DNA of 64,000 nucleotides from an uncultured Flammeovirgaceae bacterium (GCA_937883755.1 CAKZYA010000001.1:186001-250000); one strand, 5' to 3'; shown: positions 44,932-54,859, counted from the stretch's first letter. A program made the numbers and translations. Notes: a model not told the origin generated them from the letters alone.

Positions 44932-45022
44932 TTATGGTAGAGGGTAAAGGGTGAAAGGTCAGAGGTTTTAAGCTGCATGCAGAGAAAACCTTAACCCCTT
45001 AACCATTCGCCTTTTACCGTTT
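44932..45022. repeat. Heptad-array hairpin element C (AAAGGGT family)
   Basis: The left arm has GGT exactly every 7 nt at 44936, 44943, 44950, 44957 and 44964. The right arm has ACC-like triplets every 7 nt at 44988, 44995, 45002, 45009 and 45016. The arms are inverted copies that agree at about 24 of 38 positions including the inner TTT/AAA. A TTTTT run follows at 45020. It lies in the divergent gap 44920-45124. Confidence 0.65.
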
Positions 45023-45124
45023 TTCCAAAGATAAGTAGGCTGGTTAGTAGGTGACATTATCTTTTGTTAAGAAAGTGGCTCACGCAAATTTTTCTATCTT
45101 GGACACAAACTAACCCATCCATTA

Positions 45125-45787
45125 ATGCAATTCTTCCGCTTAACTCTACGTATAAAGTCTTTAGCGACACTTGGTGCTCTTTTATTTTGGTCAAGTACTT
45201 TCGCTCAAGCGCAAGAGCTTGGTGCCTTTACAGAAAATGCTGACGTGGGGAGTCCACAACTTCCTGGTTCGGCGGAATACGATGCGGCTACTCAGACTTA
45301 TACGCTACGGGGTGCAGGTTACAATATCTGGTTTGAGCGAGACGAATTTCATTACCTATACCGTAAACAATCTGGCGATTTTGTGGCTACTGCTCACTTT
45401 GAGTTTGTGGGGGATGGAGTTGACGCTCACCGTAAAACTGGTTGGATGATTCGAGAATCGCTGGCCGATACTGCCGTTCACCTCAGTGCGGTAGCCCACG
45501 GCGATGGTCTTACAGTGCTTCAATGGCGACCGGAGCCGGGTGCTGCCATGCGCGACCCGGAAGATGAGATATTTTTCCCGGATAGAAATATAGATATCAT
45601 TCAACTAGAGCGTAAGGGGAAAACTATCATCATGCGAGTAGCTAAGGAAGGAGAAGAACTTCAACTGGTGGGTTCTCATACAACGGAACGTTTACCGGAA
45701 GAAATCTTGATCGGCTTGTTTGTCTGCTCCCACAATCCTGATGTGGTAGAAGAAGCTATTATTCGAGATGTGAAGATCGAGGAATAA
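45125..45787 (+). CDS. Secreted DUF1349-like protein
   Basis: The 220-residue protein has a signal peptide (cleavage near FAQAQ) and one beta-sandwich domain of the DUF1349/concanavalin-like type (YTLRGAGYNIWFERDEFHYL; RKTGWMIRESLADTAVHLS; GLFVCSHNPDVVEEA). Such domains occur alone or beside glycoside hydrolases and probably bind glycans. No catalytic residues are evident. Confidence 0.85.
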   Translation: MQFFRLTLRIKSLATLGALLFWSSTFAQAQELGAFTENADVGSPQLPGSAEYDAATQTYTLRGAGYNIWFERDEFHYLYRKQSGDFVATAHFEFVGDGVDAHRKTGWMIRESLADTAVHLSAVAHGDGLTVLQWRPEPGAAMRDPEDEIFFPDRNIDIIQLERKGKTIIMRVAKEGEELQLVGSHTTERLPEEILIGLFVCSHNPDVVEEAIIRDVKIEE

Positions 45788-45851
45788 AAAAGTGTAGGCG
45801 AGAAGTAGAAAGCAGTCCAATCGTATTCCACCAACCTTGCTTACTTTGTCA

Positions 45852-46424
45852 TCAAGTACTAATCCGCTTACGAATACGACTAAGCGAAACCGGGGTAATG
45901 CCCAGAAAAGAGGCAATATAGTGCTGGGGTACGCGCTGAAACCATTCGGGTTGAGCCGCCACTAGCTTCTGGTAACGTTCTTCGGGTGAGTCGAGAATGT
46001 AGGATGATAGAATACGTTGGGCGTTGATGAACCGCTGCTCGGCAATGCGACGGGCCATTATCTGAAAATTGACCGAGTAATTATAGGCTTTCATTAGATT
46101 CTCGTAGCTGATTACCAGCAGTTCGCTATCCTCTAATGTCTCTAGGCACTGCTGGCTAGGTGATTGCTGTAACAGACTTTCTAATGAGGTGGCAAACAGA
46201 TTTTCGAGAAAGATAAATGCCGTAATTTCTTCTCCTTCTTTGGGATAAAACAGACGTAAACATCCCTTGTTAATAAAGTAGATTTCTTTAGTAACTTCCC
46301 CTTCGCTTACCAGTGCAAACTTTTTAGGCACTTCGCGATATACGCATTGACTTTCCAGATAGGTTAGTTCTGAAGCGGATAAAGGGGCGAGCTGAGTCAC
46401 GTAGCTCCGAAGTTGAGAATACAT
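45852..46424 (-). CDS. Crp/Fnr family transcriptional regulator
   Basis: The product of 190 residues from ATG 46422-46424 (MYSQLRSYVTQL) has a cyclic-nucleotide-binding-like barrel (KEIYFINKGCLRLFYPKEGE) and a C-terminal helix-turn-helix (QHYIASFLGITPVSLSRIRK). A longer frame reaches 46496, but that would overlap the upstream gene. No Fe-S cysteines are seen. The start lies 1 nt after the SnoaL-like stop, so the two are coupled. Confidence 0.9.
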   Translation of the reverse strand: MYSQLRSYVTQLAPLSASELTYLESQCVYREVPKKFALVSEGEVTKEIYFINKGCLRLFYPKEGEEITAFIFLENLFATSLESLLQQSPSQQCLETLEDSELLVISYENLMKAYNYSVNFQIMARRIAEQRFINAQRILSSYILDSPEERYQKLVAAQPEWFQRVPQHYIASFLGITPVSLSRIRKRIST

Positions 46425-46425
46425 A

Positions 46426-46809
46426 TTAAGCAGAAGGTAAGCCAAACGCCGAAATATTGGCATAGACCCGCCAATCGCCAATCTTGTTTCCTTCAAAGCG
46501 GTATATGTCGGTGCAGGGTACTACGATGTTAGTCTGATCTTTTAACCGGAAAAAAAACGAATCAACCTCTACAACCAATGTGTTGTCCTGACTTACGACC
46601 AGTTTCATGTCATGACCCTTCCACTGCACTAGGCTATTTTGCCAGGACATATATTGCTCGATACCCGTGATCCCGTAGACCGGCTCCCGGTCAGCTACTT
46701 TGTATAATGCCTGGGGAGTAAAGTAGTTGGCTGCGGCTGCCCAATCACCTTGACCTACAAGTTGCTCCATTTTCTGGACAATATCTAACAAATCTGCAGT
46801 TCGGTTCAT
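46426..46809 (-). CDS. SnoaL-like/NTF2-fold protein
   Basis: The 127-residue product starts at ATG 46807-46809 (MNRTADLLDIVQKMEQLV). It has the cone-shaped NTF2 fold pattern (GDWAAAANYFTPQALYKVAD; GITGIEQYMSWQNSL). Members bind or isomerise small hydrophobic molecules. It ends 1 nt before the Crp start and forms a two-gene operon with it. The ligand is unknown. Confidence 0.85.
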   Translation of the reverse strand: MNRTADLLDIVQKMEQLVGQGDWAAAANYFTPQALYKVADREPVYGITGIEQYMSWQNSLVQWKGHDMKLVVSQDNTLVVEVDSFFFRLKDQTNIVVPCTDIYRFEGNKIGDWRVYANISAFGLPSA

Positions 46810-47124
46810 TAATAGTTGTTTAGAGTCTCGTATTGAGGTAGGGGAAAGAATTACTTCTATTACGCCCAACGAAGTATAGGGGTTACGATCATTTCCATGT
46901 ACGATCTACCTTAATGACTGTGACAGATCAATATTGACTAAAGGACTAGTATATTCTTCATGAAAGTCAAAGTAGTTAAGTTAAAATACTTAGCTCCGAA
47001 GTTGGAAATACAGGCTGTCTTCAGGATTTTGTAAGATGGGAGCTTCGCAAAACGGCGGTTTTGTACTAACTTGACCGTCCGCAAACTACATCGTCTAATT
47101 TTTTATCAAAGAATACGCAACATA
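46810..47124. other. Divergent intergenic region without a recognised gene
   Basis: This 315-nt gap separates the SnoaL-like and Gfo/Idh genes. It must hold promoters for both. I see no full consensus promoter, no hairpin element and no small gene in it. Confidence 0.4.
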
Positions 47125-48594
47125 ATGGAAAAAAGACCTAACAAGAAGAATGCTCTACCTCGCCGCGATTTCCTGAAAGGAGCCGCCACCTCCGCCGCCT
47201 CGTTTATGATTGTTCCTCGCCACGTGTTGGGCGGGACTGGCTACCAGGCTCCTAGCGATACTGTGAATGTAGCTGCCATTGGTGCCGGAGGCATGGGCGC
47301 GAACAACATGCGAAGCCTTACCAGCCAAAATATTGTGGCCTTAGCTGATGTAGACTACAACCGAGTAAAAGAGTCGGTAAGTCGTGATGACCGAGCTGAA
47401 TTGAAAGCCGCTTACGAGAAAGCCACCTGGTACAAAGACTTCCGTAAAATGATGGAAGAGCAGAAAGATGATATTGATGCAGTAGTAATCGCTACACCCG
47501 ATCACTTTCACGCGGTAGCCGCTAGTGCAGCCATGCAAATGGGTAAGCACGTTTACGTACAAAAACCGTTGACCTACTCAGTAAAAGAAGCCCGCGAGCT
47601 AAAGCGAATCGCTAAGGAAACGGGCGTAGTCACCCAAATGGGAAACCAGGGGCACTCTAGTGATGATGCCCGTCAAGTGAATGAGTGGGTACAAGCGGGA
47701 GCAATTGGTGCAGTGCGAGAAGTACACGTTTGGACGAATCGCCCGATTTGGCCTCAGGGTGTTCCTCGCCCTACTGCCGAAGTAGGTAACGATATGAAAT
47801 GGAACCGGGGTGGTTTAGAAGACCGTATGATCAAAGCCATGCATGGTAAATACAAAGTGCCGAAGGATTTGGACTGGGATGTATTCTTAGGGCCTGCTCC
47901 CTACCGTGAGTACCACCCAATTTATCATCCTTTCAACTGGCGAGGCTGGGTCGATTGGGGTGTCGGAGCCTTGGGCGATATGGGAGCTCACTTGGTAGAT
48001 CACCCGTATTGGGCACTCGGACTAGAATACCCTGATACAGTACAAGGAACTTCTACTCCCTGGGGCGGTGACGAAGAAGACCGGGCGACGTATCCGCTAT
48101 CCACCACGGTTCACTATACTTTCCCAGCGCGAGGTATGCTACCCGAAGTAACCATGCATTGGTACGATGGTGGGTTGATGCCCGCTCGTCCGGCGGAACT
48201 ACCTGATGACGTAGAACTAGACCGAGGTGGGGGAGTAATCTTCCAAGGAGAGAAAGGGATACTGTACCACAAAACCTATGGTTCCGATCCGCAGATGTAC
48301 CCGCAATCGCTGATGGAACAATACGCGGACACACCTCAAACCTACGAACGTATTGAAGGAGGTCGAGGTGCTCACGAAATGAACTGGATTCGTGCCATTA
48401 AAGGTGAGGAGAAAATTTCTTGTCCGTTTGAGTATGCAGCCCCATTGAACGAGACGATGCTGTTGGGAGTAGTTGCCCTGCACGCTCCGGGCGAGATACT
48501 GCGTTACGACGGCGAGAAAATGGAATTTACCAACAATAAAGATGTGAACCGCCACCTCCACCGCGAGTATCGCGACGGTTGGGCGATAGCCTAA
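47125..48594 (+). CDS. Tat-exported Gfo/Idh/MocA family oxidoreductase
   Basis: The product of 489 residues starts at ATG 47125 ([20 protein letters not shown]), which carries a Tat motif RRDFLK. The upstream TTG at 47071 gives an 18-residue extension in front of the Tat signal and is unlikely. The NAD-binding part has [12 protein letters not shown] and [20 protein letters not shown], with the EKP-like motif as [13 protein letters not shown]. Secreted members of this family oxidise or rearrange sugars. A strong terminator follows, so it is a single-gene unit. Confidence 0.94.
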   Translation: MEKRPNKKNALPRRDFLKGAATSAASFMIVPRHVLGGTGYQAPSDTVNVAAIGAGGMGANNMRSLTSQNIVALADVDYNRVKESVSRDDRAELKAAYEKATWYKDFRKMMEEQKDDIDAVVIATPDHFHAVAASAAMQMGKHVYVQKPLTYSVKEARELKRIAKETGVVTQMGNQGHSSDDARQVNEWVQAGAIGAVREVHVWTNRPIWPQGVPRPTAEVGNDMKWNRGGLEDRMIKAMHGKYKVPKDLDWDVFLGPAPYREYHPIYHPFNWRGWVDWGVGALGDMGAHLVDHPYWALGLEYPDTVQGTSTPWGGDEEDRATYPLSTTVHYTFPARGMLPEVTMHWYDGGLMPARPAELPDDVELDRGGGVIFQGEKGILYHKTYGSDPQMYPQSLMEQYADTPQTYERIEGGRGAHEMNWIRAIKGEEKISCPFEYAAPLNETMLLGVVALHAPGEILRYDGEKMEFTNNKDVNRHLHREYRDGWAIA

Positions 48595-48614
48595 TTTTAC
48601 TTTTTATAGCTCTG

Positions 48615-48642
48615 AAGCCTGATCACTTGATTGGGCTTTTTT
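48615..48642 (+). terminator. Rho-independent terminator of the Gfo/Idh gene
   Basis: AAGCCTGATC and GATTGGGCTT form a 10-bp stem (two G-T wobbles) with a 4-nt loop, followed by six T residues, 20 nt after the stop. Confidence 0.85.
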
Positions 48643-48744
48643 GTCATCAGGTTGCTAACAATTATTCTTTTGTTTTTAATGCAAACTTCTTACTAGGCAG
48701 TATTAGCGACTAATACCAAAGCAAAGTAAGTTAATTCCTCATGT

Positions 48745-49704
48745 ATGAAAATTAAACTAGTTGCTCTTCCCCTTCTTCTGAGTGGCTTTATGCCTTTTGT
48801 ATCAATTTGGGCGCAATCGCTCAACATTACCTATTCAGGAGTTGTATTCGATAATGACGATCACCGGGATACATACACTGAAGAAATGCTTATGATTGCC
48901 GAGCATTTGGGTGTTCTCGACCTCAAAGCGATTATCACCACGTACCAACATAGTGAATATCCTGAGTTTGTAGAGGGGCGAGAAGAAATACAGAAAAAAG
49001 CCGAACAAGCTGGTCTACAGGTTGACTACGCTCTGTTTTCTGGCACCGATCAAATCCTTGCAATTCCATCATCGGGAAAGATAGAAGATACTGAGCCTAT
49101 CGATATTAACGGCAGTCAATTTATTGTATCTGAAGCAAAAAAAGCTTCACCGGAACAACCTCTGGCCATCTTAACCGGTGGACAACTAACTTCGGTCGCT
49201 AATGCGTATCTTTTAGATAGTACTATTAGTGATCGAGTTATCGTTCTAGGATTATTTGGGGCGCCTGAAATCGACTATAATGCTAATCTAGATGCTTGGG
49301 CTTGGACGATTATTCTCGCTAAAATGAAGGTGGTTTCATTTAAGTTTAGAGAAGATAATGGTGATTTTGGAAAGGCCTTTCTTCAAATGCCCTCTGTGCC
49401 TAAAGATCGCTTACAAGAAGTACTTCCTCGCAATGCATTCACTCAGTGGATGATTGACAAGCGACATCCTAGTCAGGAAGTTTTACAGCGAGATGGTGAC
49501 GGTAATGCTTTAGCCACTTTGTTAAGTGACAAGTATGTAACTGACTACCAAAGATGGTCTTTTCAAAAGATTGACCCCGACAATCATCACCCTATTATGG
49601 TATTGGATCAGGAAGGAAAAGTATACGAGGTTCTAGGTGCTAATAAGGAAATTGGTACTGAGGCCTATTGGCAACTTCTCACCTCTTATGCCCAAGATCA
49701 TTGA
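48745..49704 (+). CDS. Secreted nucleoside-hydrolase-like protein
   Basis: The 319-residue protein has a signal peptide (SIWAQ) and, after it, FDNDDHRDTYTEEMLM, which resembles the metal-binding D-x-D-x-x-x-D-D motif of inosine-uridine nucleoside hydrolases. LAILTGGQLTSVANAYL and DYNANLDAWAW follow, as in that family. Family members split ribosyl-base bonds. The divergent Asp spacing leaves the activity uncertain. Confidence 0.75.
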   Translation: MKIKLVALPLLLSGFMPFVSIWAQSLNITYSGVVFDNDDHRDTYTEEMLMIAEHLGVLDLKAIITTYQHSEYPEFVEGREEIQKKAEQAGLQVDYALFSGTDQILAIPSSGKIEDTEPIDINGSQFIVSEAKKASPEQPLAILTGGQLTSVANAYLLDSTISDRVIVLGLFGAPEIDYNANLDAWAWTIILAKMKVVSFKFREDNGDFGKAFLQMPSVPKDRLQEVLPRNAFTQWMIDKRHPSQEVLQRDGDGNALATLLSDKYVTDYQRWSFQKIDPDNHHPIMVLDQEGKVYEVLGANKEIGTEAYWQLLTSYAQDH

Positions 49705-49913
49705 GTTATGTTCTCGTTGTAATCGTTTTTGGGTTCATATCCTCGCTAGTAATACTAATCTGTAGCTGCATGAATTATGCAGTTGTTCGCTCAACACAAT
49801 CTTCTGATACAAAATAGAATTACCATTCATCATACTAACTTTTTGTGATCTCCCAACACTATCTTCTAATGGATTTGAGTATATTGCCTACTTATTTCTA
49901 ACCTATTAATGTT

Positions 49914-52256
49914 ATGCGCCACTACTTTTTACTTTTCATTCTATCGATCGTTTTTGCGCCTGCCGGACTATTAGCTCAAAAAAAGCAACATACTGATAAG
50001 TTTGAACAGCTAGGCCCCGCTATGCTGCCTACTCCCAATGTATATCGGGCGGGTTCTGGGGCACCAGGGCATCAATACTGGCAGCAACGTGCCGACTATA
50101 AAATTAAGTGTGAGATCAACGATGATAATCAACGACTAACTGGTTCGGAGACGATCACCTACTACAATAATTCCCCCGATGTGCTGGATTACTTGTGGCT
50201 GCAACTCGATCAGAACATGCGAGCGGAAGACTCGGATACCTACAAGACCCGCACCAACAGCATTTCTGACAAGATGAATGTTGATAACCTAGAGACAATC
50301 ATGGGTTATGATTTCGATGGTGGGCATAAAATTCAGGCAGTGAAAGATGCCAGTGGTAATGACATTTCCTACACGATCAACCGTACCATGATGCGGGTAG
50401 ATATTACTGAGCCACTGAAGCCGGGGGAAAATGTGACCTTCTCAGTGGACTGGTACTATAATATCAATGACCGTAACCTGATGGGAGGTCGGGGTGGCTA
50501 TGAGTATTTTCCCGGTGATGGCAACTACCTGTACACCATTACCCAGTGGTTTCCCCGTATGGCGGTGTACGACGATCATAACGGTTGGCAACATAAGCAG
50601 TTTTTAGGGCGGGGCGAGTTCGCTCTTACGTTCGGTGACTATGAAGTAGAAATTACCGTTCCTTCTGATCATATCGTAGCTTCTACCGGAACCCTGCAAA
50701 ATCCTGGAGAGGTACTTACCGAGGAGCAACAAGATTTACTAGCCCAATCCAAAACGGCTGATAAGCCAGTAATCATCGTTAGTCAGGATGAAGTAGAAAA
50801 AAAAGAGAAACGGCAAGCCAAAGACACCAAAACCTGGATTTATCATGCCGATAGCGTGCGCGATTTTGCCTTCGGTAGCTCGCGTAAGTATATCTGGGAT
50901 GCGATGGGCGTAGATATTGACGGACGTACTGTCATGGCGATGTCCTACTATCCCAAGGAAGGGAACCCGCTATGGGAGCAGTACTCTACCGAAGTAGTAG
51001 CGCATACTTTGAAAACTTACTCTAAGTTTACTATTCCGTATCCGTACCCCAAAGCCATTTCAGTGGAAGCTTCTAATGGTATGGAGTATCCTATGATTTG
51101 CTTTAATTACGGTCGCCCCGCTGCCGATGGTACGTACTCCGAACGAATTAAGTACGGGATGATTGGGGTGATTATTCACGAGGTAGGTCATAACTTCTTC
51201 CCCATGATTGTCAACTCCGACGAGCGGCAGTGGACTTGGATGGATGAAGGGCTGAATACTTTTGTGCAATACTTAACCGAACAGGAGTGGGATCGAAACT
51301 ATCCTTCTCGCCGTGGTCCAGCGTTCAAAATTGTGCCCTATATGAGTGGTGATAAATCACAGATCAGCCCGATCATGACCAACTCGGACCAGGTACAGAA
51401 CCTTGGACCTAATGCTTACGCCAAACCCGCTACTGCGTTGAATATTCTGCGGGAGACTGTAATGGGACGTGATCTATTTGACTATGCTTTCAAAACATAT
51501 GCTGAACGCTGGGCTTTTAAGCACCCTGAGCCGGGCGACTTCTTCCGCACGATGGAAGATGCTTCCGGTACCGATCTGGATTGGTTTTGGCGAGGTTGGT
51601 TCTACACTGTAGATCATGTAGATGTTGGTATTGATGGGGTAAAATACTATCAGATTAACACCAAGAACCCTGAAGTAGAAAAGCCAATTGCTAGACAACG
51701 TTACCAGGAGCGGGAAAAACACATTAGCCAAACATACAATGAACAGGACGTAGCCACTACAGCGATTGAAGCTGACCCATCGCTACGGGATTTCTACAAC
51801 CGCTATGATCCGTTCTCAGTAACCCCTGCTGACCAGCAGGCCTACGATTCGTTTGTTGCAGGGTTAGACGCCAAAGAGCGTAAGCTGGTAGAATCAGGGA
51901 AACACTTTTACGAAATCAGTTTGAGCAACGTGGGTGGATTAATAACGCCCGTTATTCTTGGCTGGACGTATGAAGATGGTAGCACCGAGATTGAGCGTAT
52001 TCCAGCTGAAATATGGCGATATAATTCAGAGACGGTTACCAAAGTATTTGCTAAAGATAAGAAAGTAGCTCAAATCGTAGTTGACCCTTACCGAGAGACT
52101 GCCGATACTGATGAGACTAATAACTACTTTCCGAAGCAGAACATACCGACTCGTTTCGAGGTGTTTAAGCAAAAGCAGCGCACTCGGGGTACTTCCGGTC
52201 CCAATCCTATGCAGCAGCAACGAGGCAGAAGCAATAGTAATGTAGGCAACGAATAG
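49914..52256 (+). CDS. Secreted M1 family zinc metallopeptidase
   Basis: The 780-residue protein has a signal peptide (GLLAQ), an N-terminal beta domain and the M1 zinc site HEVGH at about 423 with the downstream Glu in WMDEGLNTFVQYLTEQ. The GAMEN-like motif reads NGMEYPM. It removes N-terminal residues from peptides, probably for nutrition. The C-terminal 80 residues are rich in Gln and Asn. It faces the DUF3347 gene, with repeat element D between the stops. Confidence 0.93.
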   Translation: MRHYFLLFILSIVFAPAGLLAQKKQHTDKFEQLGPAMLPTPNVYRAGSGAPGHQYWQQRADYKIKCEINDDNQRLTGSETITYYNNSPDVLDYLWLQLDQNMRAEDSDTYKTRTNSISDKMNVDNLETIMGYDFDGGHKIQAVKDASGNDISYTINRTMMRVDITEPLKPGENVTFSVDWYYNINDRNLMGGRGGYEYFPGDGNYLYTITQWFPRMAVYDDHNGWQHKQFLGRGEFALTFGDYEVEITVPSDHIVASTGTLQNPGEVLTEEQQDLLAQSKTADKPVIIVSQDEVEKKEKRQAKDTKTWIYHADSVRDFAFGSSRKYIWDAMGVDIDGRTVMAMSYYPKEGNPLWEQYSTEVVAHTLKTYSKFTIPYPYPKAISVEASNGMEYPMICFNYGRPAADGTYSERIKYGMIGVIIHEVGHNFFPMIVNSDERQWTWMDEGLNTFVQYLTEQEWDRNYPSRRGPAFKIVPYMSGDKSQISPIMTNSDQVQNLGPNAYAKPATALNILRETVMGRDLFDYAFKTYAERWAFKHPEPGDFFRTMEDASGTDLDWFWRGWFYTVDHVDVGIDGVKYYQINTKNPEVEKPIARQRYQEREKHISQTYNEQDVATTAIEADPSLRDFYNRYDPFSVTPADQQAYDSFVAGLDAKERKLVESGKHFYEISLSNVGGLITPVILGWTYEDGSTEIERIPAEIWRYNSETVTKVFAKDKKVAQIVVDPYRETADTDETNNYFPKQNIPTRFEVFKQKQRTRGTSGPNPMQQQRGRSNSNVGNE

Positions 52257-52260
52257 CGAT

Positions 52261-52334
52261 TAGTCCACGGTCGATAGTCCACAGATATTATTTCCGCGTA
52301 TAGCAAATCACTGTGGACTGTCGGCTATTGACTA
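52261..52334. repeat. Heptad-array hairpin element D (GTCCACG family)
   Basis: The left arm (52261-52284) has GTC at 52263, 52270 and 52277. The right arm (52311-52334) has GAC/GGC/GAC at 52316, 52323 and 52330. As inverted copies they agree at 19 of 24 positions and four of the five differences are transitions. The element occupies almost the whole gap between two convergent stops and could stop transcription both ways. Confidence 0.8.
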
Positions 52335-52338
52335 AAAA

Positions 52339-52869
52339 CTAGTACTCAATTGTTTCTTCTACTCGACCGCATTTGAGCATTTGGTCGCCGAAGTAGGGGT
52401 TGCGAATTTCTTCAACATTACTCAGCCAGTACGCCCCTCGGTTATCAAACGCCATGGGGCAGTACTGCTTGTAGAGGGTCTTATCGCCTTCACTTTGGCT
52501 TTCCAGCAGCTCGTATACTGATACCGAAAGGCTGTCAAAGTACGTGCGTTGGGTGTCTAGGTCTTCCGTAGTGGCAATTTGTTTGGCACTTTGCTGCACA
52601 CCCATCATATTGGTAGCATCAATCACTTCCAGCATCTTAGTAGCTTTGGCTTGCGTTTCCTCAGAATTTGACGCTACTAGGGCATCTTTCAGCAAAAGAT
52701 ATTGGTCCACTACCTGAGCGAGGTTGCGATCCTCTGCGGTAGGCTTCTTCGAGGTTTCAGAAACTATATTGGAAGCATCGGCTGATTGCTCCTGAGTAGA
52801 ACTGCTACAGCCAATTATAGTTAAAATAAGTACGGTGGCAAGAATTAGGGTTTTTATTGGGGTAAGCAT
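52339..52869 (-). CDS. DUF3347 lipoprotein
   Basis: The product of 176 residues starts at ATG 52867-52869 (MLTPIKTLILATVLILTIIG) with lipobox Cys in IIGCSS. The frame reaches 52896 with a TTG, which is less likely. The C-terminal part has YCPMAFDNRGAYWLSNVEEI and NPYFGDQMLKCG, the Cys/Met/His pattern of DUF3347 that is also found in metal-efflux CusB-like proteins. It probably binds copper or another soft metal in the periplasm. It lies downstream of the TlpA gene. Confidence 0.88.
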   Translation of the reverse strand: MLTPIKTLILATVLILTIIGCSSSTQEQSADASNIVSETSKKPTAEDRNLAQVVDQYLLLKDALVASNSEETQAKATKMLEVIDATNMMGVQQSAKQIATTEDLDTQRTYFDSLSVSVYELLESQSEGDKTLYKQYCPMAFDNRGAYWLSNVEEIRNPYFGDQMLKCGRVEETIEY

Positions 52870-52935
52870 ATAATCTTGGGGTTTGTTGTGGTGCAATTTA
52901 ATTATTCTTTAAAAGTAGTGCTTACGTAAGACCAT

Positions 52936-53457
52936 TCAATCTAAAGACTTTAGCTGGTTCATAGGCTCGGGCTCATTCCACTCTTGACTGCCGATAACCG
53001 TTTCTACCAGTTCGCTCTGAGAATTGATTAAGAATGTAGTGGGTAGGGAGTATATATTCAGGCTTTCAATAGGAGTTTTGGTGTGCACAAATTGAAAATC
53101 AAAATCCCGCTTCTCAGTGAATTTCCTGATTTTATCTAAATCCTCGTAAGAAGCTGCCAGGAAGACATACTCTTCACCCAATTGTTGAGCCGCCTTACTC
53201 ATGGAAGGCATTTCTAGAATGCAAGGCTTGCACCAAGTTGCCCAGAAGTTGAGAAATACTTTCTTTCCCTTGAATTTTTCCCAGGAGATAGGCTTCCCTT
53301 CCAAATCAAGCAGTTCAATGGAGATAATGTCCACTTCCTCATCGGCAACTGCCGGAGCTACGGCGGCTTCGCGTATCTGTTCTTGCCTCGAGGCACTGTC
53401 CGGCGACGAACATCCGGTAAGAAATAGTCCTAAAAGCAGTGAGATGAGATAATTCAT
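52936..53457 (-). CDS. TlpA-like thioredoxin lipoprotein
   Basis: The product of 173 residues starts at ATG 53455-53457 (MNYLISLLLGLFLTGCSS). The longer frame to 53511 would place 18 residues before the signal. The thioredoxin-fold part has FLNFWATWCKPCILEMPS with the CKPC active site and SLPTTFLINSQSE. TlpA proteins keep periplasmic cysteines reduced or help cytochrome maturation. Beside a DUF3347 gene, a role in metal or redox handling is plausible. Confidence 0.92.
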   Translation of the reverse strand: MNYLISLLLGLFLTGCSSPDSASRQEQIREAAVAPAVADEEVDIISIELLDLEGKPISWEKFKGKKVFLNFWATWCKPCILEMPSMSKAAQQLGEEYVFLAASYEDLDKIRKFTEKRDFDFQFVHTKTPIESLNIYSLPTTFLINSQSELVETVIGSQEWNEPEPMNQLKSLD

Positions 53458-53512
53458 GGTTGCAAAATTCTTGGTAATTACGGATTGTCGTATTGATGAA
53501 GGTAGGCGCAAA

Positions 53513-54601
53513 TTAGTCGGAATCTACCGGAAGGCCTTTGTTCCAGCGATAAATAATATCCTGAGCCGGTTTATTCTGAGGAGTGAAACGACTGTTATTG
53601 ACTCCTCCGGATCGGTCATGCGGAATGCTCCACTTCCAGAGAAAACCACCTGCGTACCAAGGTTCGGAGTTGAAGGTTTCGTAAAAAGCATCGTAGGCAG
53701 TACGTTGAGCCCACATGTCAGTAGTCAACTCACTCTCGTTCATGTTCCAGTGTTCCCCCGCACTGTGAATCATACTACGGTAGCCGTATTCGGTAAATAG
53801 CAACGGACGATCATGGGATTGGCTAAGCTTAGCTAATTCTTGCTTGATGGGCTTCCATCCCCTCACAAGTTCCTCTTTAGAAGGTTTCGCCTTTTCCGAA
53901 AGCGGAAAATATCCATCGACTCCAATATAGTCCAGGTCTTGCCAGAAGGTGACGTTGTGGTAGTTGTCCCAATTAGCGGCGTAGGTCAACTGACCACTGT
54001 ATACCTCGCGTATATCGCGAATGAGGGATTGCCAAAACTGCGGACGCTGGCGGACAGAGTGCCGCACTTCGGTGCCAATGCAGAATATCTCAGCTGATAG
54101 AGAATCAGCTAAAGTGGCAAAGGCTAGTACATACTCGCGGTAATCTTTTTCCCAGGCTGCCCAGGCTTCGGGGGTTTGTAAATCAAAATCACCCGGCCAA
54201 CCTTGGTTCTTTACCCAAAGGTGAGGCTTTACCATTACCTTCATCCCCTTGGCATGTGCCATTTCTATGCAGTGAGCAATACCCGTTAGGCTCTCACCCC
54301 AGTAGTAATATTTTTTTTCGGCCTGCCACCGCACAAATGTCTCGCCCGGAATGCTAAACGCATACGGAACCAGGGCTACCCAGTTAAAACCTAGTGTGTC
54401 TATTGGTCCTAGCTCATGAGATTTAAACGGATCGCGGGGACCTTCCAGGTTAATACCTCTGATAAGATCGGTTCGGTGTGGCTGACGGGACTGTTCGGAA
54501 CGGGCTTGGCCACAGCGAGTGAGTAGCCCTATTATTAAACTACCTATTATGAGCCATGAGCTCCAGAAGAGAATAATACTTGGTAAGCGATACTGTATCA
54601 T
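53513..54601 (-). CDS. GH113-like glycoside hydrolase lipoprotein
   Basis: The product of 362 residues starts at ATG 54599-54601. The frame reaches TTG at 54613. A lipobox-like Cys occurs in LLTRCGQ. The TIM barrel has VKPHLWVKNQGWPGDF, the acid/base candidate in FCIGTEVRHS and the nucleophile candidate in LLFTEYGYRS, as in GH113 and related GTA barrel proteins. GH113 enzymes act on beta-mannan. It lies 55 nt upstream of the TlpA gene on the same strand. The polysaccharide is not certain. Confidence 0.85.
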   Translation of the reverse strand: MIQYRLPSIILFWSSWLIIGSLIIGLLTRCGQARSEQSRQPHRTDLIRGINLEGPRDPFKSHELGPIDTLGFNWVALVPYAFSIPGETFVRWQAEKKYYYWGESLTGIAHCIEMAHAKGMKVMVKPHLWVKNQGWPGDFDLQTPEAWAAWEKDYREYVLAFATLADSLSAEIFCIGTEVRHSVRQRPQFWQSLIRDIREVYSGQLTYAANWDNYHNVTFWQDLDYIGVDGYFPLSEKAKPSKEELVRGWKPIKQELAKLSQSHDRPLLFTEYGYRSMIHSAGEHWNMNESELTTDMWAQRTAYDAFYETFNSEPWYAGGFLWKWSIPHDRSGGVNNSRFTPQNKPAQDIIYRWNKGLPVDSD

Positions 54602-54859
54602 GGTCTTTTCCAATATAGCAACAATAACTGGTCTAAGCCACCTTCTTGAGCCATTCTACTCTGTAGAAACTAGCGATACTCGACATTGTTATGCGGAAAA
54701 TCTCCCTACGTTCTGTTTGGAAAAAGGGGAAGGAAAGCGAGAAACAAGTGCCGAGGTTATAATACATACGCTCCAAGTAATGTATGGGTTCAATACTATT
54801 AAGGCCCGCTGTAGAACAGGGGCTAGGGGGATTGGCTGAGGAAGTGTGTGATCAATCCA

